Positions 8,956 through 18,365 of a DNA stretch of 64,000 nucleotides are shown here, piece by piece (position 1 is the first letter of the stretch; each line of letters begins with the position of its first letter). Origin of the DNA: Parabacteroides distasonis ATCC 8503 (GTDB lineage: Bacteria > Bacteroidota > Bacteroidia > Bacteroidales > Tannerellaceae); NCBI RefSeq assembly GCF_000012845.1, contig NC_009615.1:3343501-3407500 (forward strand), read 5' to 3'. The notes under the pieces were generated by a model that did no database searches, was not told the DNA's origin, and worked only from the letters and a program-made list of their open reading frames with translations. The position numbers were made by a program, and so were the translations under genes.

Positions 8956-11016
8956 TCATAGGCCAATGGCTTTTACTGTCTGGGTCGCACGATCCACTAC
9001 CAATAAAGTATGACGAGCACCGGCTATTTTCTCGGGATAGACCATCGAATCTGTAAAGTCCTGCAATAATTTTCCGTTCTTAGGGCTGATCTCCCATAGC
9101 TCCGACCGTTTATCATCGACACGAAGCGTAACAAACAAACGATCCCCTACAAACGCTATCGACTGGGGAGACTTTTCAAATCCCAATGTCACCAGATACG
9201 GCGCAAAGCCCGTGTCCCCTGCCCGAATGTCCGCAGGATCGAACAAATAGATTATATTTTTATTCTGGGCCGTCACATATAAAAAGCCATCATTTCGTGC
9301 CGCTACTGCATAAGTACCCATTGCCTCTTGTAAATTTACGCTACGGCTATATATAGGTACCCGAGCAGCGGAACCGGGCTGTACATCTTGCTCCAAGACA
9401 ACTACCAGTTTCCGTTTATCCCGGATAAAGACAGCCCCTTGACTAGCCGTCACATCAAACGCATGAACGGTCTGATAACCACCCTCACCCCAAGTACCCG
9501 TACCGATACAAGTAATGAACTCATACGTTTCCGCATCAAACACATCCGTACGGCTTCCCGTATTCGTGACATATATTTTCCCATACGAGCGAGTCACGCC
9601 GTTTGGCTCCCCCGCAAAGGTCTCTTTCTTATCTCCGTTCATCCACTCAACCATACTTTTCACATGACGCACATTACCGGAAGATACATCAAAGACCTCC
9701 AAACTATAATGTCCCGGAGCGTCATTTGCTACATATAGCGTATTCCCATAAAGATGGACCGCTTTCGGATGAAAAGTTTCCACAGTGGCACCGGGAATAT
9801 CCAAGACAGAAAGTGTAAATGAGAGAGGAGAACCCTCATCACCAGCCCTATCCGTCTCCATCGGAGCAAGCCCAAGCCCGCCATCTATGGCATCCAATTC
9901 CGGATCATCGATAATGTATTTCGAGGAAGTATACACGTTTTTATTCTCTACCAGATTCTTATTCCTCCGGGTATGCAAGAAACGGCGGGAATAAACCGGT
10001 AATTTCTTGCTCACGGAAAGCTGTGAGTAAACCTTCATACAAATTGTAGGGAAACCGCCTTCCGCCGGATAGTACGTCATATTCCCACTATGCCCATACC
10101 CCAAGCAGTGTGCCAGCTCATGATACGGCGTGTCAGAACCATTGGCATCGTCGGCATAATGGGTCAGATAGACATATTCACCTAGCCCAAAGGTATTTCC
10201 TCCACCCAGACCGACAACATTCACCACGCGTCCATAACACAACCCGCCATGATTCGTGATCTGTTTCTTCAACACATCTATATCCACGATTTGCTCGTTA
10301 TTTATCAGCTTGCCACGCCACTTCTCCAGTTCCTCATCAAAAAGCGAGGAAGAAAACATCGCGGCCATATTCAAGGAAAGGGCAACCGCCTCACGAGCCA
10401 GATGTGGCCTAAAGTTGCCCCAGTTCGAACCGGAATATTTACCAAACCAAATATCCCACTTAGGTTTCACGTTTATCATTCCTTGATAGACCGGATCTCC
10501 ACATTCAACCCGCAAACTTATATTCTCGGCCACGATATCCGGATGGGCATCTATGGTAACCTCCTCGCCGGAACGTGTATAATAAACCTTCGCCCGTTCT
10601 AGAAAAGGCAACTTCATTTTAAACTCCTGAAAAGGTAAAACCGTAGTAAACTCCGCAAACCGTACCTCATCCTCATAACCCTCAACCGTAGCCCAGACAA
10701 TCACATTATGGATAGCTCTAGGAGAATAGAAACGAAGCATCAACTCCTTCTGCCCGGTAACTGACACCTGCAAAGGCTCATTCACCTTGAATTTTCGCTT
10801 TGACGAATCGAAAAGAACCTCGTCCGGTTCCTCATCCTGAAGGATGTAAGAAGTATTCGACGAATCATAATCCTCCTCCGCCATCCGTATCAAACCATAT
10901 TTACTCGTTCCTCCACTATTACCCACATCATCTTCATCCGAACATCCGAGAACAAGAAAGCCTCCCATTACAAACAGAATGACACGAATGATCGTGTATC
11001 TCAACATTTCATTCAT
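8956..11016 (-). CDS. Lipoprotein with a metzincin-type zinc-protease motif and a C-terminal propeller-like region
   Basis: This 686-residue protein has a lipoprotein signal (VILFVMGGFLVLGCSDED; Cys about residue 25). The middle carries HELAHCLGYGH (about residue 302), a full metzincin zinc site HExxHxxGxxH, and TICMKVY about 26 residues after the first His, which may supply the Met-turn. The last 300 residues hold repeated segments such as LYGNTLYVANDAPG, SYGKIYVTNTGS, DGFLYVTAQNKN and VGDRLFVTL, typical of NHL or beta-propeller blades. I do not recognise a named family. An extracellular or surface-bound metalloprotease is the best reading; the substrate is unknown. The gene stands alone between aroK and the divergent glycosyltransferase cluster. 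Confidence 0.75.
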   Translation of the reverse strand: MNEMLRYTIIRVILFVMGGFLVLGCSDEDDVGNSGGTSKYGLIRMAEEDYDSSNTSYILQDEEPDEVLFDSSKRKFKVNEPLQVSVTGQKELMLRFYSPRAIHNVIVWATVEGYEDEVRFAEFTTVLPFQEFKMKLPFLERAKVYYTRSGEEVTIDAHPDIVAENISLRVECGDPVYQGMINVKPKWDIWFGKYSGSNWGNFRPHLAREAVALSLNMAAMFSSSLFDEELEKWRGKLINNEQIVDIDVLKKQITNHGGLCYGRVVNVVGLGGGNTFGLGEYVYLTHYADDANGSDTPYHELAHCLGYGHSGNMTYYPAEGGFPTICMKVYSQLSVSKKLPVYSRRFLHTRRNKNLVENKNVYTSSKYIIDDPELDAIDGGLGLAPMETDRAGDEGSPLSFTLSVLDIPGATVETFHPKAVHLYGNTLYVANDAPGHYSLEVFDVSSGNVRHVKSMVEWMNGDKKETFAGEPNGVTRSYGKIYVTNTGSRTDVFDAETYEFITCIGTGTWGEGGYQTVHAFDVTASQGAVFIRDKRKLVVVLEQDVQPGSAARVPIYSRSVNLQEAMGTYAVAARNDGFLYVTAQNKNIIYLFDPADIRAGDTGFAPYLVTLGFEKSPQSIAFVGDRLFVTLRVDDKRSELWEISPKNGKLLQDFTDSMVYPEKIAGARHTLLVVDRATQTVKAIGL

Positions 11017-11042
11017 AAATAATCTCTTACCAGTTTTGGACG

Positions 11043-11050
11043 CAAAAATA
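11043..11050 (-). promoter_or_regulatory. -7 box TATTTTTG for the metzincin lipoprotein gene
   Basis: This is an exact TAnnTTTG match on the minus strand, 26 bp upstream of the ATG at 11016. The spacing fits a short leader. Confidence 0.4.
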
Positions 11051-11090
11051 GTATTTTTATTTAACTCGCATAAAAGTCACCGTTTTTATG

Positions 11091-11098
11091 TAATTTTG
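11091..11098 (+). promoter_or_regulatory. -7 box TAATTTTG for the glycosyltransferase cluster
   Basis: This is an exact TAnnTTTG match on the plus strand, 23 bp before the ATG at 11122. It is divergent from the box at 11043-11050. Confidence 0.45.
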
Positions 11099-11121
11099 CC
11101 CCGTAGACAGATGTAGATTCG

Positions 11122-12303
11122 ATGATGAAATTTATAGATAAGTTCAATACAATCATCCATAAGCCATTTTTCAGCAAATATAGTACCTTAATGGGGCTAT
11201 GGGCATTGCTGGGGGTTATCGCATGGATTACCAAGTATTTCCCCGGGAAATATAACAACTTCTCCATCTTCAGGCAATCCTTTTGGCATACGTTGAATGA
11301 GTTACCGCTCTATGCCGCCTATCCGGAAGAATACAACGATATTTTTCACTACGGGCCGGTATTTAGCTTGGTAGTGGCTCCGTTCGCCATTACACCGTTA
11401 TGGTTAGGACTGCTTACTTGGTCAGTGGCGCAAAGCCTTTTCTTATTCTGGGCGGTCAAGATGCTACCGGGGATCAAGCGGGAACGTATCTTTATCTATT
11501 GGTTCTGTGCCCACGAGTTGCTTACCTCGCTTTTCATGTCGCAATTTAATATCAGTATCGCCGCTATCATTGTCCTCGCCTACGCATTGATAGAGAAAGA
11601 GAAAGACGTATGGGCCGCTTTCGTGATCATGTTGGGTACCTTTACTAAATTGTATGGGATCACGGGATTGGCGTTCTTCTTTTTCTCTCGCCATAAGATG
11701 AAGTTCAGCCTATCTTGCGTAGGATGGGCGGTCGTCATGGTCGTAGCCCCGATGATATTGTCCGGGCCGGATTATATAATGTCCCAATATACCGGTTGGT
11801 TCGAGGACTTATCCGGAAAAAATTCGGAGAACTTATTCGCGCTCATGCAGAACATTTCCTTCTTGGGAATGGTTCGTAAGATATCGGGATCGGTCAGTTA
11901 CTCGGACATTTATCTGATAATAGGGGGATTAATAGTATTCGGCCTGCCTTATCTACGCATCAGTCAATATAAATATGAGGCTTTCCGGAAAACGTTATTG
12001 GCCTCGGTGTTGATGTTTGTCGTACTGTTCAGCACGGGTAGCGAGTCCAGTACCTATATCATAGCGTTTATCGGAGTCGCTATTTGGTATACGGCTGTAC
12101 CGTGGAAACGTTCGACATTGGATATTGTCTTGATGGTCTTCGCCTTTATATTGACCAGCATGTCTCCGTCCGATCTTTTCCCGAAATACATACGAGTGCA
12201 TTATGTATACCCGTATGCGTTAAAAGCGTTGCCTTGTATGCTGATCTGGCTAAAGCTGACATTTGAGATGTGTACGAGGAGTTATAATCCGGTAAAGGTA
12301 TAA
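11122..12303 (+). CDS. Membrane glycosyltransferase of the GT87/DUF2029 type
   Basis: This 393-residue protein has about nine hydrophobic segments, starting at residue 25 (LMGLWALLGVIAWI) and ending near residue 380. The periplasmic loop after the first segment holds PLYAAYPEEYNDIFHYGPVF, the acidic/aromatic pattern expected in GT87 (DUF2029) polyprenyl-phosphate-mannose-type transferases. It probably moves a sugar from a polyprenol-phosphate donor onto an envelope glycan. It is followed 5 bp later by a GT2 enzyme that could make such a donor. The acceptor is unknown. Confidence 0.75.
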   Translation: MMKFIDKFNTIIHKPFFSKYSTLMGLWALLGVIAWITKYFPGKYNNFSIFRQSFWHTLNELPLYAAYPEEYNDIFHYGPVFSLVVAPFAITPLWLGLLTWSVAQSLFLFWAVKMLPGIKRERIFIYWFCAHELLTSLFMSQFNISIAAIIVLAYALIEKEKDVWAAFVIMLGTFTKLYGITGLAFFFFSRHKMKFSLSCVGWAVVMVVAPMILSGPDYIMSQYTGWFEDLSGKNSENLFALMQNISFLGMVRKISGSVSYSDIYLIIGGLIVFGLPYLRISQYKYEAFRKTLLASVLMFVVLFSTGSESSTYIIAFIGVAIWYTAVPWKRSTLDIVLMVFAFILTSMSPSDLFPKYIRVHYVYPYALKALPCMLIWLKLTFEMCTRSYNPVKV

Positions 12304-12308
12304 ATGGA

Positions 12309-13025
12309 ATGAACGCACAAGCAGACATAGATTTGGTATTACCTTGTTACAACCCGCCTTCGGGCTGGGAGGAACGAGTAGCCACCCATTTCCGCGAAGT
12401 GGAGCGATTATTCAGCCCGGTACGTTTCCACCTTTTTATTGTCAGTGATGGTTCGAGACGGGGATACGAGCCGGAAACGATTGACCGCCTCCGGCAATTG
12501 ATACCGAATGTCTGCGTCGTAGACTATAAGCCCAACAGGGGAAAAGGATATGCCTTGCGAGAGGCAGTAAAGCGATGTACCTCTCCCTACATTATTTATA
12601 CGGACTACGATTTCCCTTATACAAACGACTCGTTCGGCAGGATGGTCGAGACGTTGCTAGGAGGAGCGGACGTGGTCGTGGCTACCCGTAGCAAAAGTTA
12701 TCAGGAGAATTTGCCTCCTTTCCGAAAAGTGCTATCCAAGCTATCCCATATATGTAACACATGGATTTTGAGGATCAAGATCAAGGATACGCAAGGAGGT
12801 ATGAAAGGATTCAGTCAAGCGGGACAAGCGATATTCCTGACCACCCGTATCAATAGCTTCCTGTTCGATACAGAATTTATCTATAAGGCAAGTCGCCGGA
12901 AAGAGATAAACTTACGGACGATCAATGCGAACATCAAAGAAGGACTAGCGGTATCCGATATGGGATTCAAGGTCCTGCGGCGGGAAGCGTTGAACTTCTT
13001 ATCCATCTTATTTCATAGAGATTAA
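12309..13025 (+). CDS. Glycosyltransferase family 2 (polyprenyl-phosphate sugar synthase-like)
   Basis: This 238-residue protein has a GT-A fold: the N-terminal IDLVLPCYNPPSGWE, SDGSRRG, NRGKGYALREAV and the metal-site region YTDYDFPYT (near residue 100). The order resembles dolichol-phosphate glucose/mannose synthases, which transfer a sugar from a nucleotide donor to a polyprenyl phosphate. No membrane span is obvious, so a peripheral membrane enzyme is likely. Its place right after the GT87-like gene suggests it charges the lipid donor used by that enzyme (inference). Confidence 0.88.
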   Translation: MNAQADIDLVLPCYNPPSGWEERVATHFREVERLFSPVRFHLFIVSDGSRRGYEPETIDRLRQLIPNVCVVDYKPNRGKGYALREAVKRCTSPYIIYTDYDFPYTNDSFGRMVETLLGGADVVVATRSKSYQENLPPFRKVLSKLSHICNTWILRIKIKDTQGGMKGFSQAGQAIFLTTRINSFLFDTEFIYKASRRKEINLRTINANIKEGLAVSDMGFKVLRREALNFLSILFHRD

Positions 13026-13034
13026 TTAACATTC

Positions 13035-13832
13035 ATGATATTACTTAGTTTTGATATCGAGGAGTTTGACGCTCCATTGGAACACGGCGTGGAATTGCCG
13101 TTCGAGGAACAAATGCGTACTTCCGTGGAAGGAACCCGGAAGATATTGGCATGTCTGGCCCGTCACCGGGTAAAAGCGACTTTCTTTTGCACGGCGAACT
13201 TCGCCCTTCATGCGAAGGATTTGATCTTGGACATCCAAAAGGGTGGACATGAGATCGCTTCGCATGGTTTTTATCACTCGTCGTTCGAGACCGCCGATCT
13301 ACGCAAGTCCAAAGAGGCATTGGAGGAACTGACCGGACAACCGGTGAACGGTTTCCGTATGGCCCGCATGATGCCCGTCGAAGAAGAAGAGATCCATAAG
13401 GCCGGTTACTTATACAACTCGTCCTTGAACCCGACTTGTATTCCCGGCCGTTATAACCATCTGGGGCAACCCCGCACCTATTTCATGAAAGATGGCGTAT
13501 TGCAACTGCCCGCCTCGGTGACCCCGATCGTCCGTTTCCCCTTGTTTTGGCTGGCTTACCATAACCTTCCGGCCACCTTGTACCGTAAGTTAGCGCTTTG
13601 GACTTGGAAAGAGGACGGTTATTTCCTGACCTATTTCCATCCGTGGGAGTTTACCTCCTTGAGCGACCGGAAAGAGCTAAAGTTGCCGTTTATCATGACC
13701 AACCATTCCGGTTGCGGCATGGAAAGAAGGCTGGACGCCTTGATCCGTTTCTTCAAGGATAAAAGAGCGCCGTTCGGTACCTATACGCAATTCTCACAAG
13801 AAATCTTGAGTAAGAGTCATGGCCAAGAATAA
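13035..13832 (+). CDS. Polysaccharide deacetylase family protein (NodB homology, CE4-like)
   Basis: This 265-residue protein starts with LLSFDIEEFD, where the Asp/Glu pair corresponds to the catalytic and metal-binding acids of CE4 enzymes. The zinc motif HEIASHGFYHSSF (H-x3-H type) follows near residue 75, and the FHPWEF segment near residue 202 supplies the C-terminal catalytic His. It resembles the PuuE/HpdA-type deacetylases of glycan gene clusters. It probably removes an N-acetyl or similar group from a sugar made by this cluster. The last 14 bp overlap the following RNase H gene. Confidence 0.88.
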   Translation: MILLSFDIEEFDAPLEHGVELPFEEQMRTSVEGTRKILACLARHRVKATFFCTANFALHAKDLILDIQKGGHEIASHGFYHSSFETADLRKSKEALEELTGQPVNGFRMARMMPVEEEEIHKAGYLYNSSLNPTCIPGRYNHLGQPRTYFMKDGVLQLPASVTPIVRFPLFWLAYHNLPATLYRKLALWTWKEDGYFLTYFHPWEFTSLSDRKELKLPFIMTNHSGCGMERRLDALIRFFKDKRAPFGTYTQFSQEILSKSHGQE

Positions 13833-14454
13833 GTTTTATGTCGTATGGAAAGGGTTGAACCCGGGAATCTATGATAACTGGGCGGAATGCAAGGCACAGG
13901 TAGACGGACAAGAGGGAGCCAAATATAAATCCTTCGAGAACCGGGAGGAAGCCGCCAAAGCCTTCGAGGCCGGCTATACCCATTACCTAAAGACCGCCTC
14001 TTCCCCGAAAGCCGTGGCCCGTCTCGCGCCAGAAGCCCCGATCGGGAACCCCATCAATGAGAGTCTTGCCGTAGACGCCGCCTGTAGCGGTAATCCCGGG
14101 GATATGGAGTACAGAGGCGTTTATACCGCCACCGGGCAAGAGATCTTCCATATCGGCCCGCTGAAGGAGGGCACGAACAATGTCGGGGAATTCCTCGCCT
14201 TAGTACACGGCCTCGCCTTGCTACAGCAAAAGGGAAGCGACCTGCCGATCTATTCGGATAGCCGCAACGCCATCAGCTGGGTCAAGAAAAAGAAATGCAA
14301 AACCCTATTAGCACGTAAACCGATCAACGAACCTATCTTCGACCTCATCGAGCGGGCCGAGAAATGGTTGAACACCCATACCTATACCACCCGGATCCTC
14401 AAATGGGAAACATCCGAATGGGGGGAGATCCCGGCGGATTTCGGAAGGAAATGA
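13819..14454 (+). CDS. Ribonuclease H1 with N-terminal viroplasmin (hybrid-binding) domain
   Basis: This 211-residue protein has an N-terminal HBD/viroplasmin domain (FYVVWKGLNPGIYDNWAEC, then KYKSFENREEAAKAFE; residues 5-50) that binds RNA/DNA hybrids. An RNase H fold follows (residues 75-210) with VDAACSGNPGDMEYRGV, GTNNVGEFLALVHGL (catalytic Glu) and IYSDSRNAISWVKKKK (catalytic Asp). It removes RNA from hybrids during replication and repair. It overlaps the deacetylase gene by 14 bp, so it is cotranscribed with glycan genes, most likely without a functional link. Bacteroidales RNase H1 proteins commonly have this two-domain form. Confidence 0.93.
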   Translation: MAKNKFYVVWKGLNPGIYDNWAECKAQVDGQEGAKYKSFENREEAAKAFEAGYTHYLKTASSPKAVARLAPEAPIGNPINESLAVDAACSGNPGDMEYRGVYTATGQEIFHIGPLKEGTNNVGEFLALVHGLALLQQKGSDLPIYSDSRNAISWVKKKKCKTLLARKPINEPIFDLIERAEKWLNTHTYTTRILKWETSEWGEIPADFGRK

Positions 14455-14479
14455 GGTAAAGGTAATTAAAATTATATCG

Positions 14480-14487
14480 TATATTTG
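14480..14487 (+). promoter_or_regulatory. -7 box TATATTTG before the two GT4 genes
   Basis: This is an exact TAnnTTTG match 23 bp before the ATG at 14511, in the 56-bp gap after the RNase H gene. It suggests the two following transferases have their own transcript. Confidence 0.45.
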
Positions 14488-14510
14488 CCCAATATATCGA
14501 ATTCAAGCCT

Positions 14511-15644
14511 ATGAAGATCGCTTTCGACGCAAAACGGATTACGCATAACGCTACCGGACTGGGTAATTATAGCCGGTTCGTAGTGAATAGTTTGTCCGCT
14601 TCTTTCCCGGAGCATACCTATCAACTCTATACGCCGGGCAAAGGCAAAGAAGCGTTACGGAAACGGATCGAGGAGCGTCCAAGTGTCTCATTCCATTATC
14701 CGGAAGGCAGGTTCGATAAACTATTTCCGTCTTTATGGCGTACCTCGGGCCTAACGGCTACGCTTCGAAAAGAGCACGTAGATCTGTTCCATGGCTTGAG
14801 TAATGAGATTCCTATGAATCTAAAACAGAACGGAATCCCAGCGGTCGTAACGATACATGACTTGATCTTCTTGCGTTACCCGCAGCTTTATAAACCGATC
14901 GATCGTTCCATCTATACCTACAAATTCAAGCAAGCTTGTTTACGGTCGGACAAGATCATAGCGATCAGCCGACAGACGATGCGAGACATCCGGGACTTCT
15001 TCCACATTCCGGAAAGCAAGATCGAGGTTGTTTACCAAGGTTGTGACCCGATATTCGGGCAAGCGGTTCAAGAAGACGTGAAATCGTCCGTACGCGAGAA
15101 ATATCAGATAAACGGGCCTTATATATTATATGTAGGGAGCATCGAGGAACGGAAAAATTTATTGCTTCTGGTAAAAGCCCTGAAAAAGCTGAAAGAAGAT
15201 ATCTCCGTGATCGCTATCGGTAAGCATACGCCTTATACGGACACGGTAGAGACTTATATCCGGGAAAACAACCTGTCCGGTCGCGTCCATATCTTGACTC
15301 ATATACCTTTTAACGAATTAGCCGCTTTCTATCAGATGGCGACCTTATTTGTCTATCCCTCGTTTTTCGAAGGATTCGGTATCCCGATCTTAGAAGCCCA
15401 GCTTGCCGGTATTCCGGTGATAGCGGCTACCGGTTCTTGTCTGGAAGAGGCGGGCGGACCGTCCGCTTTATATACCGATCCAAGAAACGAACAAGAACTG
15501 CGCGGCTTGATAGAGTCCGTATTGAACGAGCCGAAGCTGGCCGAATCCATGCGTTCCGGCGGACGAGAGAATATACGGCGATTCATGCCCGACGTATTAG
15601 CGGCTCATTTCATGCGAGTATACGAGAATATCTCACGATCTTAG
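14511..15644 (+). CDS. Glycosyltransferase family 4 (GT-B)
   Basis: This 377-residue protein has GT-B organisation. The N-terminal domain starts IAFDAKRITHNATGLGNYSR. The C-terminal nucleotide-sugar domain has YILYVGSIEERKNLLLLVKAL and the E-x7-E element PSFFEGFGIPILEAQLAGIPVI (written in part: FEGFGIPILEA), typical of GT4 retaining transferases. It probably adds a hexose to the envelope glycan made here; donor and acceptor cannot be read from sequence. The next transferase gene starts 24 bp downstream. Confidence 0.92.
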   Translation: MKIAFDAKRITHNATGLGNYSRFVVNSLSASFPEHTYQLYTPGKGKEALRKRIEERPSVSFHYPEGRFDKLFPSLWRTSGLTATLRKEHVDLFHGLSNEIPMNLKQNGIPAVVTIHDLIFLRYPQLYKPIDRSIYTYKFKQACLRSDKIIAISRQTMRDIRDFFHIPESKIEVVYQGCDPIFGQAVQEDVKSSVREKYQINGPYILYVGSIEERKNLLLLVKALKKLKEDISVIAIGKHTPYTDTVETYIRENNLSGRVHILTHIPFNELAAFYQMATLFVYPSFFEGFGIPILEAQLAGIPVIAATGSCLEEAGGPSALYTDPRNEQELRGLIESVLNEPKLAESMRSGGRENIRRFMPDVLAAHFMRVYENISRS

Positions 15645-15667
15645 CAAATCCATTTTATCCATACACA

Positions 15668-16732
15668 ATGAATATACTTTTAGTCTATAAAGAAGCCGAT
15701 ATAGCAACCTACAAAATGCTGGAAGGATTGTCCAAGCTTGAGGACTTCAACATCTATATCGCTTCTCCCCAATCGTATACCGACAAAAAGATCTATGGGA
15801 ATTGTACACCTTTGGATCTGCCGGTCATTACCTCGAAGTTCAACTGGAACGTTATTCGTGCCCTGCGCAAAATCATCAAGACTTATCGGATCGACCTTAT
15901 CTACTCACCGAGTAGTTCCGGTTTATCAAACGCTCTATTCGCTTCCATAGGCACACGGGCGAAGAATATCGCATACCGAGGTACGCAGGCTAAATTGAAG
16001 CGGTTCGATCCGACCTATTATCTAGGCATATTAAATCCCGCCGTGGAGCATGTCGTATGCGAGACCAAAGATATCGAGGAATATCTCTCCCGATTCATCG
16101 CACGAAAAAGACTAACGACCAGCACAAAGCCATTTGATATCGATTGGATCAAGGAGGCAGTCCGTACGCCCAAACAAGCAGACGATATTCCGGACGACGC
16201 CTTTCGTTGCATCTATATCGGAGCGACGAAGAACAGGCCGTTCAAAGGCTTAACCGATTTGATTGATGCGTTTATCTTATTGGATGATCCACGGGTACAT
16301 CTTACAATCGTGGGAGAATATGGGGAAAATGATTTCCAATTAGCCCAACAGTCGAAGGTAAGCGCACAAATTCATTTTCTGGGACAGCGTTCCGACGCCA
16401 TCTCTTTTCTGGTCACGTCCCAGTTGTTTATACTTCCCTCGCACCGGGATGCCTCCCCAAGAGTCGTGCGAGAGGCTATGGCTTGTTCAGTACCTTGTAT
16501 CGTAACAGACATACCGGGAGCAAGAGACTTAATCATAGACGGAGTCACCGGATTGTTAGTGCCGCCTTCTTCTCCTCAACAAATGGCGGCGTCTATCCTC
16601 TCGCTTATCGATAACCCGAAGCGATTGGAAGCGTTCGCCAAGGCCTCACGTGAGCATATCATCCAAGATTTCAGCGTAAAGGCTTATACAGACGGCTTCG
16701 CCACGTTATTCAGGTCGATCAAGAAAGCATAG
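15668..16732 (+). CDS. Glycosyltransferase family 4 (GT-B)
   Basis: I choose the ATG at 15668 (MNILLVYKEADIATYK), which gives 354 residues and starts at the first beta strand of the GT-B fold. The reading frame is open upstream but only through the preceding gene in another frame. The C-terminal domain has FRCIYIGATKNRPFKGL and the E-x7-E element SHRDASPRVVREAMACSVP. It is likely the last gene of the plus-strand cluster and faces the end of the minus-strand OMP gene 13 bp away. Donor and acceptor are unknown. Confidence 0.9.
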   Translation: MNILLVYKEADIATYKMLEGLSKLEDFNIYIASPQSYTDKKIYGNCTPLDLPVITSKFNWNVIRALRKIIKTYRIDLIYSPSSSGLSNALFASIGTRAKNIAYRGTQAKLKRFDPTYYLGILNPAVEHVVCETKDIEEYLSRFIARKRLTTSTKPFDIDWIKEAVRTPKQADDIPDDAFRCIYIGATKNRPFKGLTDLIDAFILLDDPRVHLTIVGEYGENDFQLAQQSKVSAQIHFLGQRSDAISFLVTSQLFILPSHRDASPRVVREAMACSVPCIVTDIPGARDLIIDGVTGLLVPPSSPQQMAASILSLIDNPKRLEAFAKASREHIIQDFSVKAYTDGFATLFRSIKKA

Positions 16733-16745
16733 ATTATTTACAGAT

Positions 16746-17609
16746 TCAGAAACAACGGATATAAGCTAATGAATAGCTATCATAAAGATGGTCCTTCATT
16801 CCATGTTTATATTGGAAGGACAGGATATTTTTCTTAAGCTCATAATTTAGCTTTGTCCGTAGAATCATCGGCTTATCCCCATTATCCCGATATCCCCGGA
16901 AACCGGCATAATTACAATCCAACGAGACCCCCCGATAGGTTCCTAACACACCTGCCCCATAACAGAAAGCGTCGTTCTGACGATTAACGACATCGTTCGT
17001 CATCCAACAATAAAAACCCGCTAAAGCTTGTACACGGATCGAAGCGTTTACATCTTTCCGCTTCCACAACGTACGTCCCAGATTGGCGTCGAACCAATAA
17101 GAGGCCGCATCCGTATAACGAGCGTCGCACAAGCGTCCGCCACTGGCGGTTTTCAGGTTGGCGCTTACCACGATATCCATCCACTTCTCGCTCCGGAGAG
17201 CTTGGAAATAAAAATTAAAGATCACGTCGCCCCGGCAAACAATCGGGGATTTCAGTTCTACCGCATAACGCTCATCCCGCACTTCCGGCGACATCTCATA
17301 CCATTCTTGGAATACCCAACTGACATTCACTCCTACACGCCCCTTTACGACAGGAATGTACAAACGGGTAAAGATATCTTTTGTCTGATCGCCTTGCGTC
17401 TTATGATATTCCCCCCGAAGCTCCACTTCCCAACGGCTGGACAGGCTTCCTCCTACCAACTCGGGAATCGGAAAGGCATTTGGTCCGAAATAACGGGGCG
17501 AGTAAGTCAGATACTCTACCTTTTCCCACCATTCTAACGCCTTAACCGGAAATACATAGGCAAAAAGACAACTAACGACTAAACAGAACCGGAGTATTTG
17601 TGTTTTCAT
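16746..17609 (-). CDS. Predicted outer-membrane beta-barrel protein of unknown function
   Basis: This 287-residue protein has a signal peptide (ILRFCLVVSCLFAYVFPVKA, cleavage about residue 24). Alternating hydrophobic strands with many Tyr/Trp/Phe follow, and the last residue is Phe (AYIRCF), the usual end of an outer-membrane barrel. I recognise no named family. It is the last gene of the DUF4254-GT9-LPS kinase-like operon, 6 bp after the kinase-like gene, so an LPS- or surface-related role is plausible but not shown. Confidence 0.65.
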   Translation of the reverse strand: MKTQILRFCLVVSCLFAYVFPVKALEWWEKVEYLTYSPRYFGPNAFPIPELVGGSLSSRWEVELRGEYHKTQGDQTKDIFTRLYIPVVKGRVGVNVSWVFQEWYEMSPEVRDERYAVELKSPIVCRGDVIFNFYFQALRSEKWMDIVVSANLKTASGGRLCDARYTDAASYWFDANLGRTLWKRKDVNASIRVQALAGFYCWMTNDVVNRQNDAFCYGAGVLGTYRGVSLDCNYAGFRGYRDNGDKPMILRTKLNYELKKNILSFQYKHGMKDHLYDSYSLAYIRCF

Positions 17610-17615
17610 AAAAGT

Positions 17616-18365
17616 CTATAATTCAAATTCAATCTCATGCTTCAACGCATATTTCTTCCAGAAACGATTTCGATAGTATAATATCCAACGAAGGCATTCC
17701 GCTTTATCAAAATGCCGGCTCTCGGCATAGGTCTCCGCCATTAAATGAAAAGCGGCTTCCCGTCCCCACAAGCGGGAGAAATTCGCGCATCCTCGTTTTA
17801 GCGATACAGGCCCGAAGTGCATCCGGTTTATATCGATCAAGGAGAACCTAACCCCTTCCTCCGTACGATCGTACAACACATTTCCGGGAGAGAAATCGGC
17901 ATGATAGACCTCCGCCTCATGCAACTCTGCCATATAAGTGCCTAACGCACGAAAAATATCCTCGTTCCCCTCTACCGGACGCTGTCCGACTTTATACAAT
18001 GTCTTATAGCTGGATTGCAGACTGATAAAATAACTATATCCCAAAAACCCTTTCTTCCTAAAAAGGATATAAGCGATCGGGGCAGGAGTCTCAAACCCCT
18101 TGGCAACCAATCGCAGAGCGTACTCATAGGCTCGCACAGCCTTAGGCTGACGGAAAAAACGATAAATAACACGGTTTATCAAGAAGGGGACTCTATATCG
18201 CTTGACATTCAGTTCCACACCATCTACCTCAAAAACCTTGATCTCATTCCTCGCCTTATAAATCGTTTTTCCCTCTTCCGAAAATATACGAGGTACACGC
18301 CTTACAAAATCCTCGAATCGCCCGTACGCCGGGTTAATGACCTCCTTCATCCGAAACCATTTCAT
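17616..18365 (-). CDS. Lipopolysaccharide kinase-like protein (Kdo/WaaP family)
   Basis: This 249-residue protein has a small protein-kinase-like fold. The catalytic loop YHADFSPGNVLYD (near residue 160) gives the HxD-x4-N pattern of KdkA/WaaP enzymes, and FSLIDINRMHFG supplies the metal-binding Asp. Family members phosphorylate Kdo or heptose of the LPS inner core at the inner membrane. It overlaps the 3' end of the GT9 gene by 32 bp and lies in one operon with it, which supports a role in LPS core modification. Substrate inferred only. Confidence 0.82.
   Translation of the reverse strand: MKWFRMKEVINPAYGRFEDFVRRVPRIFSEEGKTIYKARNEIKVFEVDGVELNVKRYRVPFLINRVIYRFFRQPKAVRAYEYALRLVAKGFETPAPIAYILFRKKGFLGYSYFISLQSSYKTLYKVGQRPVEGNEDIFRALGTYMAELHEAEVYHADFSPGNVLYDRTEEGVRFSLIDINRMHFGPVSLKRGCANFSRLWGREAAFHLMAETYAESRHFDKAECLRWILYYRNRFWKKYALKHEIEFEL

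Noticed and set aside
13819..14454. Virus-derived gene (viroplasmin domain)
   Set aside because: The domain is the ordinary hybrid-binding domain of RNase H1, common in bacteria; base composition fits the neighbours.
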